Source of the DNA: Rhodobacter sp.
GTDB taxonomy: Bacteria > Pseudomonadota > Alphaproteobacteria > Rhodobacterales > Rhodobacteraceae
Assembly (NCBI GenBank): GCA_030066215.1
Contig: JASJCA010000050.1
Coordinates: forward strand, 1-35,618
DNA length: 35,618 nt
Direction: 5' to 3'
The translations under genes were made by a program, and so were the position numbers. The notes under the pieces are model-generated. The model saw only the letters and a list, made by a program, of their open reading frames with translations, was not told where the DNA came from and made no database searches. Of this stretch, positions 22,546 through 35,265 are shown one piece after another (positions within the stretch are counted from its first letter, which is position 1; each line of letters begins with the position of its first letter).

Positions 22546-23841
22546 ATGAGCGATAGCAAAACCCTCAGCGAACCGACCCGGACGGAGAAGAACCTCTTCG
22601 CCCAGCTCGAGATCGACACCCGCCTGCTTGGCATGATCGGTGCCTTCATCGTGCTCTGTCTTGTCTTCAACTTCCTGACTGACGGGCGGTTTCTGACACC
22701 GCGCAACATCTTCAACCTGACGATTCAGACGGTGTCTGTCGGCATCATGGCCACCGGCATGGTCTTTGTGATCGTCACCCGAAATATCGACCTCAGCGTC
22801 GGCTCGCTGCTGGCCACCTGCTCGGCGATGATGGCCGTGGTGCAGACGGTGATCGCGCCGGAATGGCTGGGGCTAGAACTGGGCCACGGGATGATCGCGC
22901 CAATGGCGATCCTGGTGGGCCTGCTGACCGGGATGATCATCGGCGGCTTTCACGGCTGGCTGGTTGGCTATCTGACGATCCCGGCCTTTATCGTGACGCT
23001 CGGCGGACTGTTTGTCTGGCGCAACGTCGCCTGGCACCTGACCGGTGGCCAGACGATCGGGCCGCTCGACGCAAACTTTCAACTCTTCGGCGGCATCGGC
23101 GGCACGCTGGGCGAGACCGGCAGCTGGATCTTCGGTGTGATCGCCGTCGCGGCATCGCTATACGGGCTTTACAGCGCCCGCCGCGCCCGCCTGACCCACG
23201 ACTTCCCAGTGAAGCCGATTTGGGCGGAACTGGTGATCGCCGGTATCGTGACCGTGGCGATCCTGGGCTTCGTTGCGATCCTGAATTCCTATGAGATCCC
23301 GACCCGCCGCCTTGCGCGGATGTTCGAGGCGCGTGGCGAGGTGATGCCAGAAGGCTTCACCACCGGCTACGGCATCCCGTATTCGGTGCTAATACTGATC
23401 GCGGTGGCCGTAGTCATGACCGTGACCGCGCAAAAGACCCGGCTCGGGCGCTATATCTTCGCCTTCGGCGGCAACCCAGAGGCGGCGCAGTTGTCGGGCA
23501 TCCGCACCCGGGCGCTGACCGTGAAGATCTTCATGATCGTCGGCGCGCTTTGTGCGATCTCGGCGATCGTCGCGTCGGCGCGGCAGACCTTCCACTCGAA
23601 CGACATCGGCACATTGGACGAGTTGCGCGTGATCGCCGCGGCGGTGATCGGCGGCACGGCGCTGTCGGGCGGTATCGGCACGATCTATGGCGCCATCCTC
23701 GGCGCGCTGATTATGCAGTCGTTGCAATCGGGCATGGCGATGGTGGGCGTCGACGCGCCCTATCAGAACATCGTCGTGGGCATCGTGCTGGTCTTCGCCG
23801 TCTATGTCGACATTCTCTACCGCAAGCGCACGGGGAGCTGA
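22546..23841 (+). CDS. xylH: XylH, D-xylose ABC transporter permease
   Basis: The permease (431 aa) has about 10-12 transmembrane segments and the CUT2 hallmark NIDLSVGSLLATCSAMMAV (about residues 80-98). It carries AFGGNPEAAQLSGI (about 306-319) before the last membrane segments. It forms the channel for xylose with the XylG ATPase. The start at 22546 gives a soluble N-terminus MSDSKTLSEPTRTEKN; an in-frame ATG at 22522 adds eight residues but lies close to the hairpin. xylG begins 3 bases after its stop. Confidence 0.95.
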   Translation: MSDSKTLSEPTRTEKNLFAQLEIDTRLLGMIGAFIVLCLVFNFLTDGRFLTPRNIFNLTIQTVSVGIMATGMVFVIVTRNIDLSVGSLLATCSAMMAVVQTVIAPEWLGLELGHGMIAPMAILVGLLTGMIIGGFHGWLVGYLTIPAFIVTLGGLFVWRNVAWHLTGGQTIGPLDANFQLFGGIGGTLGETGSWIFGVIAVAASLYGLYSARRARLTHDFPVKPIWAELVIAGIVTVAILGFVAILNSYEIPTRRLARMFEARGEVMPEGFTTGYGIPYSVLILIAVAVVMTVTAQKTRLGRYIFAFGGNPEAAQLSGIRTRALTVKIFMIVGALCAISAIVASARQTFHSNDIGTLDELRVIAAAVIGGTALSGGIGTIYGAILGALIMQSLQSGMAMVGVDAPYQNIVVGIVLVFAVYVDILYRKRTGS

Positions 23842-23844
23842 GCC

Positions 23845-24615
23845 ATGCCTTTTGATATCGACCGCACTGGTACACCTCTCATCGAACTGAAGAACATGCA
23901 AAAGGCCTTCGGCGGCATTCGTGCCGTCGACGATGTCAGCATCGATCTATATCCCGGCGAGGTGGTTGGCGTGTTGGGCCACAACGGCGCGGGCAAGTCG
24001 GTGCTGATGAAGATGGTGTCGGGCGCACTGCAGCGCGATTCCGGCGAGATCCTGGTCAACGGCAAGTCCGCCGACATCAACAACCCGCGCGACGCGCGTA
24101 ATTATCAGATCGAAACGATCTATCAGTATCTGGCTTTGGCGGACAATCTCGACGCGGCCTCGAACCTGTTTCTGGGCCGCGAGTTGGTGACACCCATGGG
24201 TCTGGTCAACGACGCCGCAATGGAGGCCGAGACGCGCAAGATCATGGGGCGGCTGACGCCGAACTTCCGGCGCTTCTCGACGCCTGTGGCCGGGCTGTCG
24301 GGCGGTCAGCGACAGTCGGTGGCCATCAGCCGGGCGGTCTATTTCAATGCAAAGATCCTGATCATGGACGAACCCACGGCGGCTTTGGGCGTGGAAGAGA
24401 CGGCCATGGTGGCCGAGCTGATCGACGAGCTGAAAAAGCAGGGAATCGGAATCTTTCTGATCGACCACGACATCCACCAGGTGAAAAACCTCTGCGACCG
24501 GGCGTCGGTGATGAAGAACGGAAAGCTGGTGGGCACCGTCGAGGTCGACAAGGTCAGCGAGGACGACATCCTGGGCATGATCATCCTCGGCAAAAAGCCG
24601 GAGATTGCGGAGTGA
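23845..24615 (+). CDS. xylG: XylG, D-xylose ABC transporter ATP-binding protein (single domain)
   Basis: The ATPase (256 aa) has a single nucleotide-binding domain: Walker A GHNGAGKS (about residues 46-53), signature LSGGQRQ (about 151-157), Walker B ILIMDEPTAALG (about 171-182) and the H-loop in IDHDIHQV. E. coli XylG has two fused domains (about 513 aa), so here the transporter must use an ATPase homodimer, as FrcA-type alphaproteobacterial systems do. GHNG for the usual GENG and YQYLAL for YQELAL are shared features of that half-size group as I recall it. There is no sign of truncation: both ends are intact and the next gene follows after 30 bp. Confidence 0.93.
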   Translation: MPFDIDRTGTPLIELKNMQKAFGGIRAVDDVSIDLYPGEVVGVLGHNGAGKSVLMKMVSGALQRDSGEILVNGKSADINNPRDARNYQIETIYQYLALADNLDAASNLFLGRELVTPMGLVNDAAMEAETRKIMGRLTPNFRRFSTPVAGLSGGQRQSVAISRAVYFNAKILIMDEPTAALGVEETAMVAELIDELKKQGIGIFLIDHDIHQVKNLCDRASVMKNGKLVGTVEVDKVSEDDILGMIILGKKPEIAE

Positions 24616-24645
24616 TTGTCGCGCGGCACGGAAGGGCCTGAGCGC

Positions 24646-26085
24646 ATGTTCCTCGGCCTCGATCTTGGGACGTCGGGCCTGAAGGGCATCTTGATCGGCG
24701 AGGACCAGGCGATCGTGGCCGAAGCGTCGGCTCCGCTGACGGTGTCGCGGCCCCACGACGGCTGGTCGGAACAGGCGCCGGCGGACTGGATCGCGGCCGC
24801 AGAGGCTGTGTTTGACGGACTGGCGGCCGAGGCCGATCTGGGCGCGGTCGCGGGGATCGGGCTTAGCGGTCAGATGCACGGCGCAACCTTGCTCGACGCC
24901 TCCGACCAGGTGCTGCGGCCCTGCATCCTGTGGAACGACACCCGTTCGGCGGTTGAGGCCGCCGAAATGGATGCCGAGCCGGTCTGGCGCGAGGTAACCG
25001 GCAATATCGTGTTCCCCGGGTTCACCGCGCCGAAATTGGTCTGGGTACAGAACAATGAGCCTGACGTTTTCGCGCAGGTCGCCAAGGTCCTGTTGCCGAA
25101 GGACTATCTGCGGCTGTGGCTGACCGGCGACTACGTGGCCGAAATGTCGGACGCGGCAGGCACGTCTTGGCTGGACACAGGGGCGCGGGATTGGTCCGAC
25201 GAACTCTTGGGGCTGACCGGGCTCGGGCGGGACCACATGCCGAGGCTGGTCGAGGGATCGGAGGTCTCGGGCGTACTGCGGGCTGAGTTGGCGCAACGCT
25301 GGGGGCTTGGGGCAGAGGTTGTCGTGGCCGGCGGCGGCGGTGACAACGCGGCCTCAGGCGTGGGCGTGGGCGTGGTGCGCGCCGGGCAGGCGTTCGTGTC
25401 GCTCGGCACCTCAGGCGTGCTGTTTGCCGCCAATGATGGCTACCGGCCTGATCCAGGCACCGCGGTTCACACCTTCTGCCACGCGCTGCCCGGAACCTGG
25501 CACCAGATGGGGGTGATCCTGGCCGCGACCGATGCGCTGAACTGGTATGCCGGGCTCATAGGCGACGACGCGGCGTCCCTGACCGCCGGTTTGGGCGCGC
25601 TGCAGGCGCCGTCGAAGACCCGGTTCCTGCCCTATCTCGGCGGCGAGCGCACGCCGCTCAACGATGCCGCCGTGCGCGGCGCCTTCATCGGCCTTGAACA
25701 TGCCACAGACCGCAATGCCGCGACCCGCGCGGTGCTCGAAGGCGTGGCCTTCGCCATCCGTGATTGCCGCGACGCGCTGGCCGCGACAGGGACCGAGATC
25801 GCCTCGCTTCTGGCCGTTGGCGGCGGCTCTCGGTCCGATTATTGGCTGGCCGCCGTCGCCACCGCGCTGGACACCCGGGTCGACCTGCCGGTGGCGGGCG
25901 ATTTCGGCGGCGCCTTCGGCGCGGCCCGGCTGGCGATGATGGCGGCGACCGGGGGCGGGGCCGAGCTGGCGCCGCCGCCGAAGATCGCCCGCTCGGTCGA
26001 GCCTGTCGCAGCACTGCGGCCTGCGTTCGACGACGGCCATGCACACTACATTGCGGCGCGCGACGCCATCAGGGGGCTGACATGA
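24646..26085 (+). CDS. xylB: XylB, xylulokinase
   Basis: The kinase (479 aa) phosphorylates D-xylulose to D-xylulose 5-phosphate. The FGGY fold is evident: the N-terminal phosphate loop [15 protein letters not shown], the xylulose-binding [13 protein letters not shown] (about 79-91), [10 protein letters not shown], and the catalytic aspartate in [14 protein letters not shown] (about 233). The C-terminal signature region contains EGVAFAIRD and [12 protein letters not shown] 24646 with GAAGGG upstream fits the family start; a TTG at 24616 lies 10 codons earlier, directly after the xylG stop. The stop overlaps the xylA start as ATGA. Confidence 0.95.
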   Translation: MFLGLDLGTSGLKGILIGEDQAIVAEASAPLTVSRPHDGWSEQAPADWIAAAEAVFDGLAAEADLGAVAGIGLSGQMHGATLLDASDQVLRPCILWNDTRSAVEAAEMDAEPVWREVTGNIVFPGFTAPKLVWVQNNEPDVFAQVAKVLLPKDYLRLWLTGDYVAEMSDAAGTSWLDTGARDWSDELLGLTGLGRDHMPRLVEGSEVSGVLRAELAQRWGLGAEVVVAGGGGDNAASGVGVGVVRAGQAFVSLGTSGVLFAANDGYRPDPGTAVHTFCHALPGTWHQMGVILAATDALNWYAGLIGDDAASLTAGLGALQAPSKTRFLPYLGGERTPLNDAAVRGAFIGLEHATDRNAATRAVLEGVAFAIRDCRDALAATGTEIASLLAVGGGSRSDYWLAAVATALDTRVDLPVAGDFGGAFGAARLAMMAATGGGAELAPPPKIARSVEPVAALRPAFDDGHAHYIAARDAIRGLT

Positions 26086-27392
26086 CGGAGTTTTTCGCGG
26101 GCATTCCCAAGATCGCCTACGAGGGGCCGGAGACCGAAAACGAGTTCGCCTTCCGCCACTACGATCCCGACGCGATGGTGCTGGGCAAGCGGATGGAGGA
26201 TCATCTGCGCTTCGCCGTCGCCTATTGGCACTCGTTCGCCTGGGAGGGCGGCGATCCCTTCGGCGGGCAGACCTTCATCCGGCCCTGGCATCCCCAAACC
26301 ACGATGGAGAACGCGAAGCTCAAGGCAGATGTCGCCTTCGAGATGTTCGACATCCTCGGCGTGCCGTTCTTCTGCTTCCACGACCTCGACATCCGCCCCG
26401 AGGGTGCGAGCTTTGCCGAGAGCGTGGCGAACCTCGACGCGATGGTCGATTTCGTCGGCCCGAAGATGGAGGCGACGGGCACAGGGCTCCTCTGGGGCAC
26501 GGCGAACCTCTTCACCCACCGCCGGTTCATGGCGGGCGCCGCGACGAACCCGGACCCGGACGTCTTCGCCTATGCCGGCGCGACGCTGAAGTCCTGCATT
26601 GACGCCACCCATCGCCTGGGCGGGCAGAACTACGTCATGTGGGGCGGGCGCGAGGGCTACGAGACGCTACTCAATACCGATCTGACCCGCGAGGCCGAGC
26701 AATTCGCGGCGATGCTGCGCATGGTGATCGACTACAAGCACAAAATCGGGTTCAAGGGCACGCTGTTGATCGAGCCGAAGCCGCAGGAGCCGACCAAGCA
26801 CCAATACGACTACGACGTGCAGACGGTCTATGGCTTCCTCAAGCGTTTTGGGCTTGAGGACGAGGTCAAAGTCAATGTCGAGCAGGGCCACGCGATCCTG
26901 GCGGGGCATTCCTTCGAGCACGAACTGGCGATGGCGGCGTCCTTGGGCATCCTCGGCTCGATCGACATCAACCGCAACGACTATCAGTCGGGCTGGGACA
27001 CCGATCAGTTCCCGGCCAACGTGCCGGAACTGGCGCTGGCCTACTACGAGATCCTGCGGATCGGCGGGTTCACCACCGGCGGCACCAATTTCGACGCCAA
27101 GCTGCGGCGCCAGTCGCTGGACCCCGAAGATCTGATCCTGGCCCATGTCGGCGGCATGGACGCTTGTGCGCGCGGGCTGAAGGCCGCCGCGGCGATGCTG
27201 GAGGACGGCGAGCTCGAGCGGTTGCGCGCGGCGCGCTACGCCGGCTGGGACGGCGCAGAAGCGCAGAAGATGCTGACCGGCGAATACGGGCTGGACGAGC
27301 TGGACTATTACGTCCGCAAGTCCGGGCTCGACCCCGAACCGCGGTCGGGCCGGCAGGAGCGGCTGGAAAACCTCGTCAACCGGTATCTGTGA
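26082..27392 (+). CDS. xylA: XylA, xylose isomerase
   Basis: Xylose isomerase (436 aa) converts D-xylose to D-xylulose in the cytoplasm. It is the long class II type: [20 protein letters not shown] at the start, [14 protein letters not shown], and [12 protein letters not shown] with His100 and Asp103 in the catalytic positions (E. coli His101 and Asp104). [10 protein letters not shown] and [13 protein letters not shown] supply metal-binding residues. The C-terminal [13 protein letters not shown] is complete. The ATG overlaps the xylB stop by four bases, so translation is coupled. The stop codon is the beginning of the repeated GATCCGATTGAGCG element. Confidence 0.97.
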   Translation: MTEFFAGIPKIAYEGPETENEFAFRHYDPDAMVLGKRMEDHLRFAVAYWHSFAWEGGDPFGGQTFIRPWHPQTTMENAKLKADVAFEMFDILGVPFFCFHDLDIRPEGASFAESVANLDAMVDFVGPKMEATGTGLLWGTANLFTHRRFMAGAATNPDPDVFAYAGATLKSCIDATHRLGGQNYVMWGGREGYETLLNTDLTREAEQFAAMLRMVIDYKHKIGFKGTLLIEPKPQEPTKHQYDYDVQTVYGFLKRFGLEDEVKVNVEQGHAILAGHSFEHELAMAASLGILGSIDINRNDYQSGWDTDQFPANVPELALAYYEILRIGGFTTGGTNFDAKLRRQSLDPEDLILAHVGGMDACARGLKAAAAMLEDGELERLRAARYAGWDGAEAQKMLTGEYGLDELDYYVRKSGLDPEPRSGRQERLENLVNRYL

Positions 27393-27416
27393 TCCGATTG
27401 AGCGGGCTTCGCCCGC
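27391..27416 (+). repeat. Hairpin element, copy 2 (3' of xylA)
   Basis: GATCCGATTGAGCG followed by a GCGGGC-TTC-GCCCGC hairpin (27402-27416) starts within the xylA stop codon. It matches the element after the dihaem peroxidase gene (18093) in position, sequence and fold, with paired base changes in the stem. A transcription-end or 3' stabilising role is likely. Confidence 0.55.
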
Positions 27417-27920
27417 GCAGTGGGTCAGATATCGGGCGGAATGTCGGGGTCTTGGATGAACCTGGAGGGGACATTCGCGCGATGCCCCGGGGCACGGAGT
27501 CAAGGCGCGCAGCGCCGCCGTGCCCATCGCCGCCCCGCCCCGGTGGGGTGGCGATTGGTCGACACCTGCGCATCGCTTGAGGTCCTACGGAATCGACAGC
27601 CATAAAGTACACCCGAACAAGTGTCGGTTCGCCACCCCGCGGGTCGACGATGGGCCCGGCTCGTCACGAGATGGCCAACGGCCGCTCCAAGCCGATCCAC
27701 ACCGGTCAGTTCGCCCGCAGCCGCGCTCGTGTCAGAGCCGGCCTCTGGAAGCACCGCGGCGATCAGGCCGTGTTCGGCCCGCGCCCCACGCGGCACCGCG
27801 CCGACCGGCCGTTAAGCCGGCGACGCCGGTGTTGCCGGATTGCCGTTATCGCTAACGGGCGCTCGGAGGCCGGGTTTCCATTGCCCGGGCGCCGCGCTAG
27901 GTCTGACCCGGTAGCAAGGG
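27393..27920. other. Long repeat-rich intergenic region upstream of glgP
   Basis: These 528 bp carry no supported gene; all frames through them lack ribosome sites, motifs and normal codon use. They contain the hairpin element at 27391, a perfect 12-bp palindrome TGCCCCGGGGCA (27483-27494) and an 11-bp hairpin (27526-27536 with 27545-27555). GC-rich, weakly repetitive sequence rich in CCGGC follows. The glgP promoter must lie here, but I see no convincing -35/-10 pair. The sequence style resembles interspersed intergenic repeats of Rhodobacteraceae, from memory only. Confidence 0.55.
27526..27555. repeat. Intergenic inverted repeat (hairpin)
   Basis: ATCGCCGCCCC (27526-27536) pairs over 11 positions, one of them G-T, with GGGGTGGCGAT (27545-27555). 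The loop is 8 nt. No T run follows. It lies about 130 bp after xylA in sequence with no gene and may be part of a dispersed repeat. Confidence 0.6.
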
Positions 27921-30311
<2,391 letters not shown>

Positions 30312-30324
30312 GCACGGGGGGCGG

Positions 30325-32496
30325 ATGGCCGAGACCCAAGAGCTGGTGGACGGAACCGAGGCGGCGGCGATCCTCGGCGGCACGCATGGCGATCCCTTCG
30401 GGGTTCTGGGCCCCCACGACGGCGTGCTGCGGGCCTTCGTGCCGGGGGCCGAGCGGGTGCTGGCGCTGAAGGGCGGGTCCGAGACCGACCTTCCACCGGT
30501 GGCCGGCGCGCCGGGGCTCTTCGCCGGGCGGTTCGCGGCGACCGACTACCGGCTGCGATGTTCCAACCCCGAGGCGACCTGGGAAATCGACGACCCCTAT
30601 CGGTACGGTCCGGTCCTGGGCGAGATCGACGAGTACCTTCTGGGCGAGGGTACGCATCGGCGCATCTGGGAGGCGCTCGGCGCCCATGTCTTGACCCATG
30701 AGGGCGCGGAGGGCGTGCATTTCGCAGTCTGGGCGCCCAATGCGCGGCGGGTCTCGGTCGTCGGCGACTTCAATTTCTGGGATGCGCGGCGCCATCCGAT
30801 GCGGCGGCGGGGCGCGACCGGGGTCTGGGAGATCTTTCTGCCCGGCCTGGGCGAGGGCACGGTCTACAAATACGACATCCTGGGCGCAGAGGGACAGGGA
30901 CTGCCGCTGAAGGCCGATCCGGTGGGGTTCGGGTCCGAGCATCCGCCCGCCAATGCCAGCGTCGTGCGGCGCATCGACCGGCGGCACTGGACCGATGGCG
31001 ACTGGATGGAGGCCCGCGCCACGCGCCAGATCATCGACGCGCCGATCTCGATATACGAGGTTCACCTGGGCTCATGGCGGCGCGCCGAGGACGGCCGCCG
31101 CCCGCTCAGCTACCCCGAACTGGCCAGCGAACTGGTCGACTACGCGCATTGGATGGGCTTCACCCATATCGAGCTTTTGCCGGTCAGCGAGCATCCCTTC
31201 GACGGCTCCTGGGGCTATCAGCCGATCGGCATGTTCGCGCCAACGATCCGGCACGGCACGCCCGACGAGTTCCGCGGCCTCATCGACGCGGCGCATCGCA
31301 AAGGCCTGGGCGTGATCCTCGACTGGGTGCCGGGGCATTTCCCGACCGACCCGCACGGGCTCGGCCGATTCGACGGCACGGCGCTTTACGAACATGCCGA
31401 CCCGAAAGAGGGCTTTCACCTCGACTGGAACACCTTGATCTACAACTACGGTCGAAGCGAGGTCGCCAATTATTTGATTTCAAATGCTTTATACTGGCTG
31501 GAGGAATACCATATTGATGGCCTTAGGGTCGACGCCGTGGCCTCGATGCTCTACCGCGACTACTCTCGGGCCGAGAGCGAGTGGGTCCCCAACGTCCATG
31601 GCGGGCGCGAGAACCTCGAGGCCATCGCGCTGTTGCAGCGGATGAACGTCACCACCTACGGCGAGGTGCCGGGCATCGTGACCGTGGCCGAGGAATCGAC
31701 CGCTTTCGACGGCGTCTCGCGCCCCGTCGACAAGGGCGGGCTGGGCTTTGGCTTCAAGTGGAACATGGGCTGGATGAACGACACGCTCGACTACATCCAG
31801 CGCGAACCGATCCACCGCCGGCACCATCACCACCAGATGACCTTCGGCCTGCACTACGCCTATTCGGAGAACTACATCCTGCCGATCAGCCATGACGAGG
31901 TGGTGCACGGCAAGGGGAGCATGATCGGCAAGATGCCGGGCGAGGGGTCGGAGAAATTCGCCAACCTGCGCGCCTATTACGCCTTCATGTGGACCCATCC
32001 GGGCAAGACGTTGTTGTTCATGGGCTGCGAGTTCGCGCAGTGGGCCGAGTGGAACCACGACCAAAGCCTCGACTGGCACCTGACGGACGAGGCCCCGCAT
32101 CGCGGCATGCAGATGCTGGTGCGCGACCTCAACCACCTGATGCGCGCGACGCCCGCGCTTTACCGCAACGACAGCCGCGCCGAGGGCTTCGCCTGGCTCG
32201 AGGCCGGCGATGCGGAAAACTCGGTCTTCGCCTATCTGCGGCGGGGCGGGGCGGGCGATCGCCAGATCGTCGTGGTGCTGAACTTCACGCCGGTCGAGCG
32301 TGTCGGTTACCGCCTGGGCTTTCCGGCACCGGGCCGCTGGCGCGAGGTGCTGAACACCGATGCCGGCGCCTATGGCGGCACCGACCGCGGCAATTACGGC
32401 GGCGTCGAGACCGAGCCCGTCGCCTGGCACGGTCAGGCGCAATCGGCCAATGTCACGCTACCGCCGCTTTCGGCGATCATATTCCAGCAAAGCTGA
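30325..32496 (+). CDS. glgB: GlgB, 1,4-alpha-glucan branching enzyme
   Basis: The branching enzyme (723 aa) makes alpha-1,6 branches in glycogen. It has the long N-terminal part with a CBM48 module ([23 protein letters not shown], about 131-153), the GH13 barrel and a C-terminal beta domain. Catalytic residues line up with E. coli GlgB: Asp403 (DGLRVDAV), Glu456 (AEEST) and Asp524 (SHDEVVHG). ATG 30325 follows a purine-rich GGGGGGCGG, 13 bp after glgP. A 63-bp stretch coding for the segment before Asp403 (31468-31530) is strikingly AT-rich, about 37% GC, and uses codons such as TTA and AGG rare elsewhere in the gene. Confidence 0.96.
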   Translation: MAETQELVDGTEAAAILGGTHGDPFGVLGPHDGVLRAFVPGAERVLALKGGSETDLPPVAGAPGLFAGRFAATDYRLRCSNPEATWEIDDPYRYGPVLGEIDEYLLGEGTHRRIWEALGAHVLTHEGAEGVHFAVWAPNARRVSVVGDFNFWDARRHPMRRRGATGVWEIFLPGLGEGTVYKYDILGAEGQGLPLKADPVGFGSEHPPANASVVRRIDRRHWTDGDWMEARATRQIIDAPISIYEVHLGSWRRAEDGRRPLSYPELASELVDYAHWMGFTHIELLPVSEHPFDGSWGYQPIGMFAPTIRHGTPDEFRGLIDAAHRKGLGVILDWVPGHFPTDPHGLGRFDGTALYEHADPKEGFHLDWNTLIYNYGRSEVANYLISNALYWLEEYHIDGLRVDAVASMLYRDYSRAESEWVPNVHGGRENLEAIALLQRMNVTTYGEVPGIVTVAEESTAFDGVSRPVDKGGLGFGFKWNMGWMNDTLDYIQREPIHRRHHHHQMTFGLHYAYSENYILPISHDEVVHGKGSMIGKMPGEGSEKFANLRAYYAFMWTHPGKTLLFMGCEFAQWAEWNHDQSLDWHLTDEAPHRGMQMLVRDLNHLMRATPALYRNDSRAEGFAWLEAGDAENSVFAYLRRGGAGDRQIVVVLNFTPVERVGYRLGFPAPGRWREVLNTDAGAYGGTDRGNYGGVETEPVAWHGQAQSANVTLPPLSAIIFQQS

Positions 32497-32515
32497 CCCC
32501 CGGGGGAGGACATCC

Positions 32516-33787
32516 ATGCGACCATCGGTGAACAGACGGCTTTCGAACCGGGCGATGGCCTTCGTCTTGGCGGGCGGGCGGGGCAGCCGGCTGAAAGAGC
32601 TGACCGACAAGCGTGCCAAGCCGGCGGTCTATTTCGGCGGCAAGGCGCGGATCATCGACTTCGCGCTGTCGAACGCGCTGAATTCGGGCATTCGCAAGAT
32701 GGCGGTCGCCACGCAGTACAAGGCGCACAGCTTGATCCGCCACTGCCAGCGCGGCTGGAACTTCTTCCGTGCCGAGCGCAACGAATACCTCGACATCCTG
32801 CCCGCGAGCCAGCGCTACGACGAAGAGATGTGGTATCGCGGCACCGCGGATGCCGTGATGCAGAACATCGACATCATCGACAGCTACGACATCGACTACA
32901 TCATCGTCCTGGCCGGCGATCACATCTACAAGATGGACTACGAGATCATGCTGCGCCAGCATGTCGAAACCGGCGCCGACGTCACCGTCGGCTGCCTGAC
33001 CGTGCCGCGGATGGAGGCGACCGCCTTCGGCGTGATGCATGTCGACGAAAGCCACCGCATCACCGAGTTCCTGGAAAAGCCCAAGGACCCGCCGGCGGTC
33101 CCCGGCGATCCCGACCACGCGCTGGCTTCGATGGGAATCTACGTCTTCGACTGGGCGTTTTTGCGCGATCTTCTGACCGACGACGCGGGCGACATCAATT
33201 CCAGCCACGATTTCGGCCACGACCTGATCCCGCATATCGTCAAGGGCGGCAAGGCGGTGGCGCATCTGTTCTCGCAGTCCTGCATCATGACCGGGCTCGA
33301 GGAAGAGCCCTATTGGCGCGACGTCGGCACCATCGACGCGTTCTGGCGCGCCAATGTCGACCTGACCGACTTCACGCCGGCGCTCGACATCTACGACAAC
33401 TCGTGGCCGATCTGGACCTATTCCGAGATCACGCCGCCGGCGAAGTTCATCCACGACGAGAAGGGCCGCCGCGGTAACGCGATCAGTTCGCTGGTGTCGG
33501 GCGGCTGCATCGTCTCTGGCTCGGAGATCCGAAATTCGCTGCTGTTCACCGGCGTGCGAACGCATTCCTATTCGACGCTGGAATACGTCGTGGCGCTGCC
33601 CTACAGCCAGGTCAACCGCCAGGCGCGGCTGAAGAACTGCGTGCTCGACCGCGGTGCCGACGTGCCGGCAGGGCTGGTCGTCGGCGAGGACCCGGACGAG
33701 GACGCCAAGTGGTTCCGCCGCACCGACGCCGGCATCGTGCTGATCACCCAGGACATGCTGGACGCACGCGCCGCCAAACTGGGATAA
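32516..33787 (+). CDS. glgC: GlgC, glucose-1-phosphate adenylyltransferase
   Basis: ADP-glucose pyrophosphorylase (423 aa) makes the glycogen precursor and is normally the allosterically controlled step. The nucleotide-binding loop [15 protein letters not shown], the activator-site region [41 protein letters not shown] and the C-terminal beta-helix repeats ([11 protein letters not shown]) are all in place. A strong GGGGGAGGA precedes the ATG by 5 bases, the best ribosome site of the operon. It lies 19 bp after glgB. Whether fructose 6-phosphate or pyruvate activates it cannot be read here. Confidence 0.96.
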   Translation: MRPSVNRRLSNRAMAFVLAGGRGSRLKELTDKRAKPAVYFGGKARIIDFALSNALNSGIRKMAVATQYKAHSLIRHCQRGWNFFRAERNEYLDILPASQRYDEEMWYRGTADAVMQNIDIIDSYDIDYIIVLAGDHIYKMDYEIMLRQHVETGADVTVGCLTVPRMEATAFGVMHVDESHRITEFLEKPKDPPAVPGDPDHALASMGIYVFDWAFLRDLLTDDAGDINSSHDFGHDLIPHIVKGGKAVAHLFSQSCIMTGLEEEPYWRDVGTIDAFWRANVDLTDFTPALDIYDNSWPIWTYSEITPPAKFIHDEKGRRGNAISSLVSGGCIVSGSEIRNSLLFTGVRTHSYSTLEYVVALPYSQVNRQARLKNCVLDRGADVPAGLVVGEDPDEDAKWFRRTDAGIVLITQDMLDARAAKLG

Positions 33788-33825
33788 CGTCTGAATGTCA
33801 GAGCTTTAGGACCCGTTCTTAATAA

Positions 33826-35265
33826 ATGACTCGCCGCGTTCTATCTGTTGCCTCCGAGTGCGTGCCGCTGTTGAAGACCGGCGGGTTGGCCGATGTGGTG
33901 GGTGCGCTGCCGAAGGCGCTGGCAGAGCATGGCTGGCACATGCGGGTCCTGATGCCGGCCTATCCGGGGCTGGCGACGCGGCTCGGCAAACGGCCCAAGG
34001 CGCTCTGGCAGGACGCCGACCTCTTCGGCGGTCCGGCCAAGGTGCTGGGCGGCCGGGTCGAGGGGCTCGACATGCTTCTGCTCGACGCGCCGCATCTCTA
34101 CGACCGGCCGGGCGGGCCCTATGGCGGGCCGGGCGGCGACCACGCCGACAACGATTTGCGCTTTGCCGCGCTGAGCTGGGCGGCGGCCGAGATCGCGCGC
34201 AATGGGCTCGCAGACGGCTGGACGCCGGATGTGCTGCACGCCCATGACTGGCAGGCCGGCTTCGCGCCCGCCTATCTGCGCTACGGCCCCGAGACCGCGG
34301 TCAAAACAGTGATCACCGTCCACAACATCGCATTTCAGGGCAATACCGGCGCCGAAAGGCTGGAGGCGCTGCGCCTGCCGCGCGCGCAGTTCACCGCCAA
34401 GGGGTTGGAATATTACGGCCATCTCAGCAGCCTCAAGGCCGCGCTGGTGACGGCCGATGCGATCACCACGGTCAGCCCGACCTATGCGCGCGAGCTGATG
34501 CGGCCCGAATTCGGCATGGGGCTGCAGGGCGTGATCGGCCAGCGCGCCAATGACGTCAGCGGGATATTGAACGGCGTCGATACCGAGGTCTGGTCGCCCG
34601 AGGCCGACCCGGCGATCCACGCCTATTCGGCCAAGAAACTCGGCGCCAAGAAGACCAACCGCGCTGCGCTGATCGACGAATTCGGGCTGGGCTATTTCGA
34701 GGGTCCGCTGGCGGTGCTGGTCAGCCGGCTAACCACGCAGAAGGGCATCGACCTGATCCCGGGGGCCTTGAGCGAATTCACCTGGCGCGGCGGGGCGCTG
34801 ATCGTGTTGGGCTCGGGCGATCCCGTCCTGGAGGCGGCGATGCGGCGCGAGGCAGAGCTGAACCCGACCCGGATCGCGGTGCGGATCGGCTATGACGAGG
34901 CACTGTCGCACCGGATGTTCGCCGGCGGCGACGCGGTACTGGTGCCAAGCCGGTTCGAGCCCTGCGGCCTGACCCAGATGTACGGGCTGCGCTACGGCAC
35001 GGTGCCGGTGGTGGCCGCGACCGGCGGGCTCAACGACACCGTGATCGACGCCAGCCCCGCCGCGCTGGCCGCCGGGGTCGCGACCGGGATCAAGTTCGCG
35101 CCTACCGACGCACTGGGGCTCGCCCAGGCGCTGCGCCGGCTGGCGGACCTATATGCGGACAAACGCACCTGGGCCCGGATCCAGCGCAACGGCATGAAGG
35201 CGCCGGTGGACTGGGCGCAAAGCTCTGGCCAATACGCTGCGCTTTATGCTTCTCTGGCGCCATGA
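33826..35265 (+). CDS. glgA: GlgA, glycogen synthase (ADP-glucose)
   Basis: The synthase (479 aa) is a GT5 enzyme adding glucose from ADP-glucose to glycogen. [16 protein letters not shown] (about residues 15-30) holds the ADP-glucose lysine. [22 protein letters not shown] and the C-terminal nucleotide site [24 protein letters not shown] (about 374-397, with the conserved glutamate) follow. The length is normal. The 38-bp gap after glgC contains only AGGA 13 bases upstream, a weak ribosome site. The stop overlaps the next start as ATGA. Confidence 0.96.
   Translation: MTRRVLSVASECVPLLKTGGLADVVGALPKALAEHGWHMRVLMPAYPGLATRLGKRPKALWQDADLFGGPAKVLGGRVEGLDMLLLDAPHLYDRPGGPYGGPGGDHADNDLRFAALSWAAAEIARNGLADGWTPDVLHAHDWQAGFAPAYLRYGPETAVKTVITVHNIAFQGNTGAERLEALRLPRAQFTAKGLEYYGHLSSLKAALVTADAITTVSPTYARELMRPEFGMGLQGVIGQRANDVSGILNGVDTEVWSPEADPAIHAYSAKKLGAKKTNRAALIDEFGLGYFEGPLAVLVSRLTTQKGIDLIPGALSEFTWRGGALIVLGSGDPVLEAAMRREAELNPTRIAVRIGYDEALSHRMFAGGDAVLVPSRFEPCGLTQMYGLRYGTVPVVAATGGLNDTVIDASPAALAAGVATGIKFAPTDALGLAQALRRLADLYADKRTWARIQRNGMKAPVDWAQSSGQYAALYASLAP

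Noticed and set aside
23845-24615. XylG as a truncated pseudogene
   Set aside because: All ATPase motifs are present in one intact domain, the C-terminus is complete, and half-size CUT2 ATPases are known in Alphaproteobacteria.
31472-31485. FNR-like palindrome TTGATTTCAA inside glgB
   Set aside because: FNR sites are TTGAT-N4-ATCAA; here the arms are 2 bp apart and the site is deep inside a coding region. A similar core at 13985-13996 is most likely chance.
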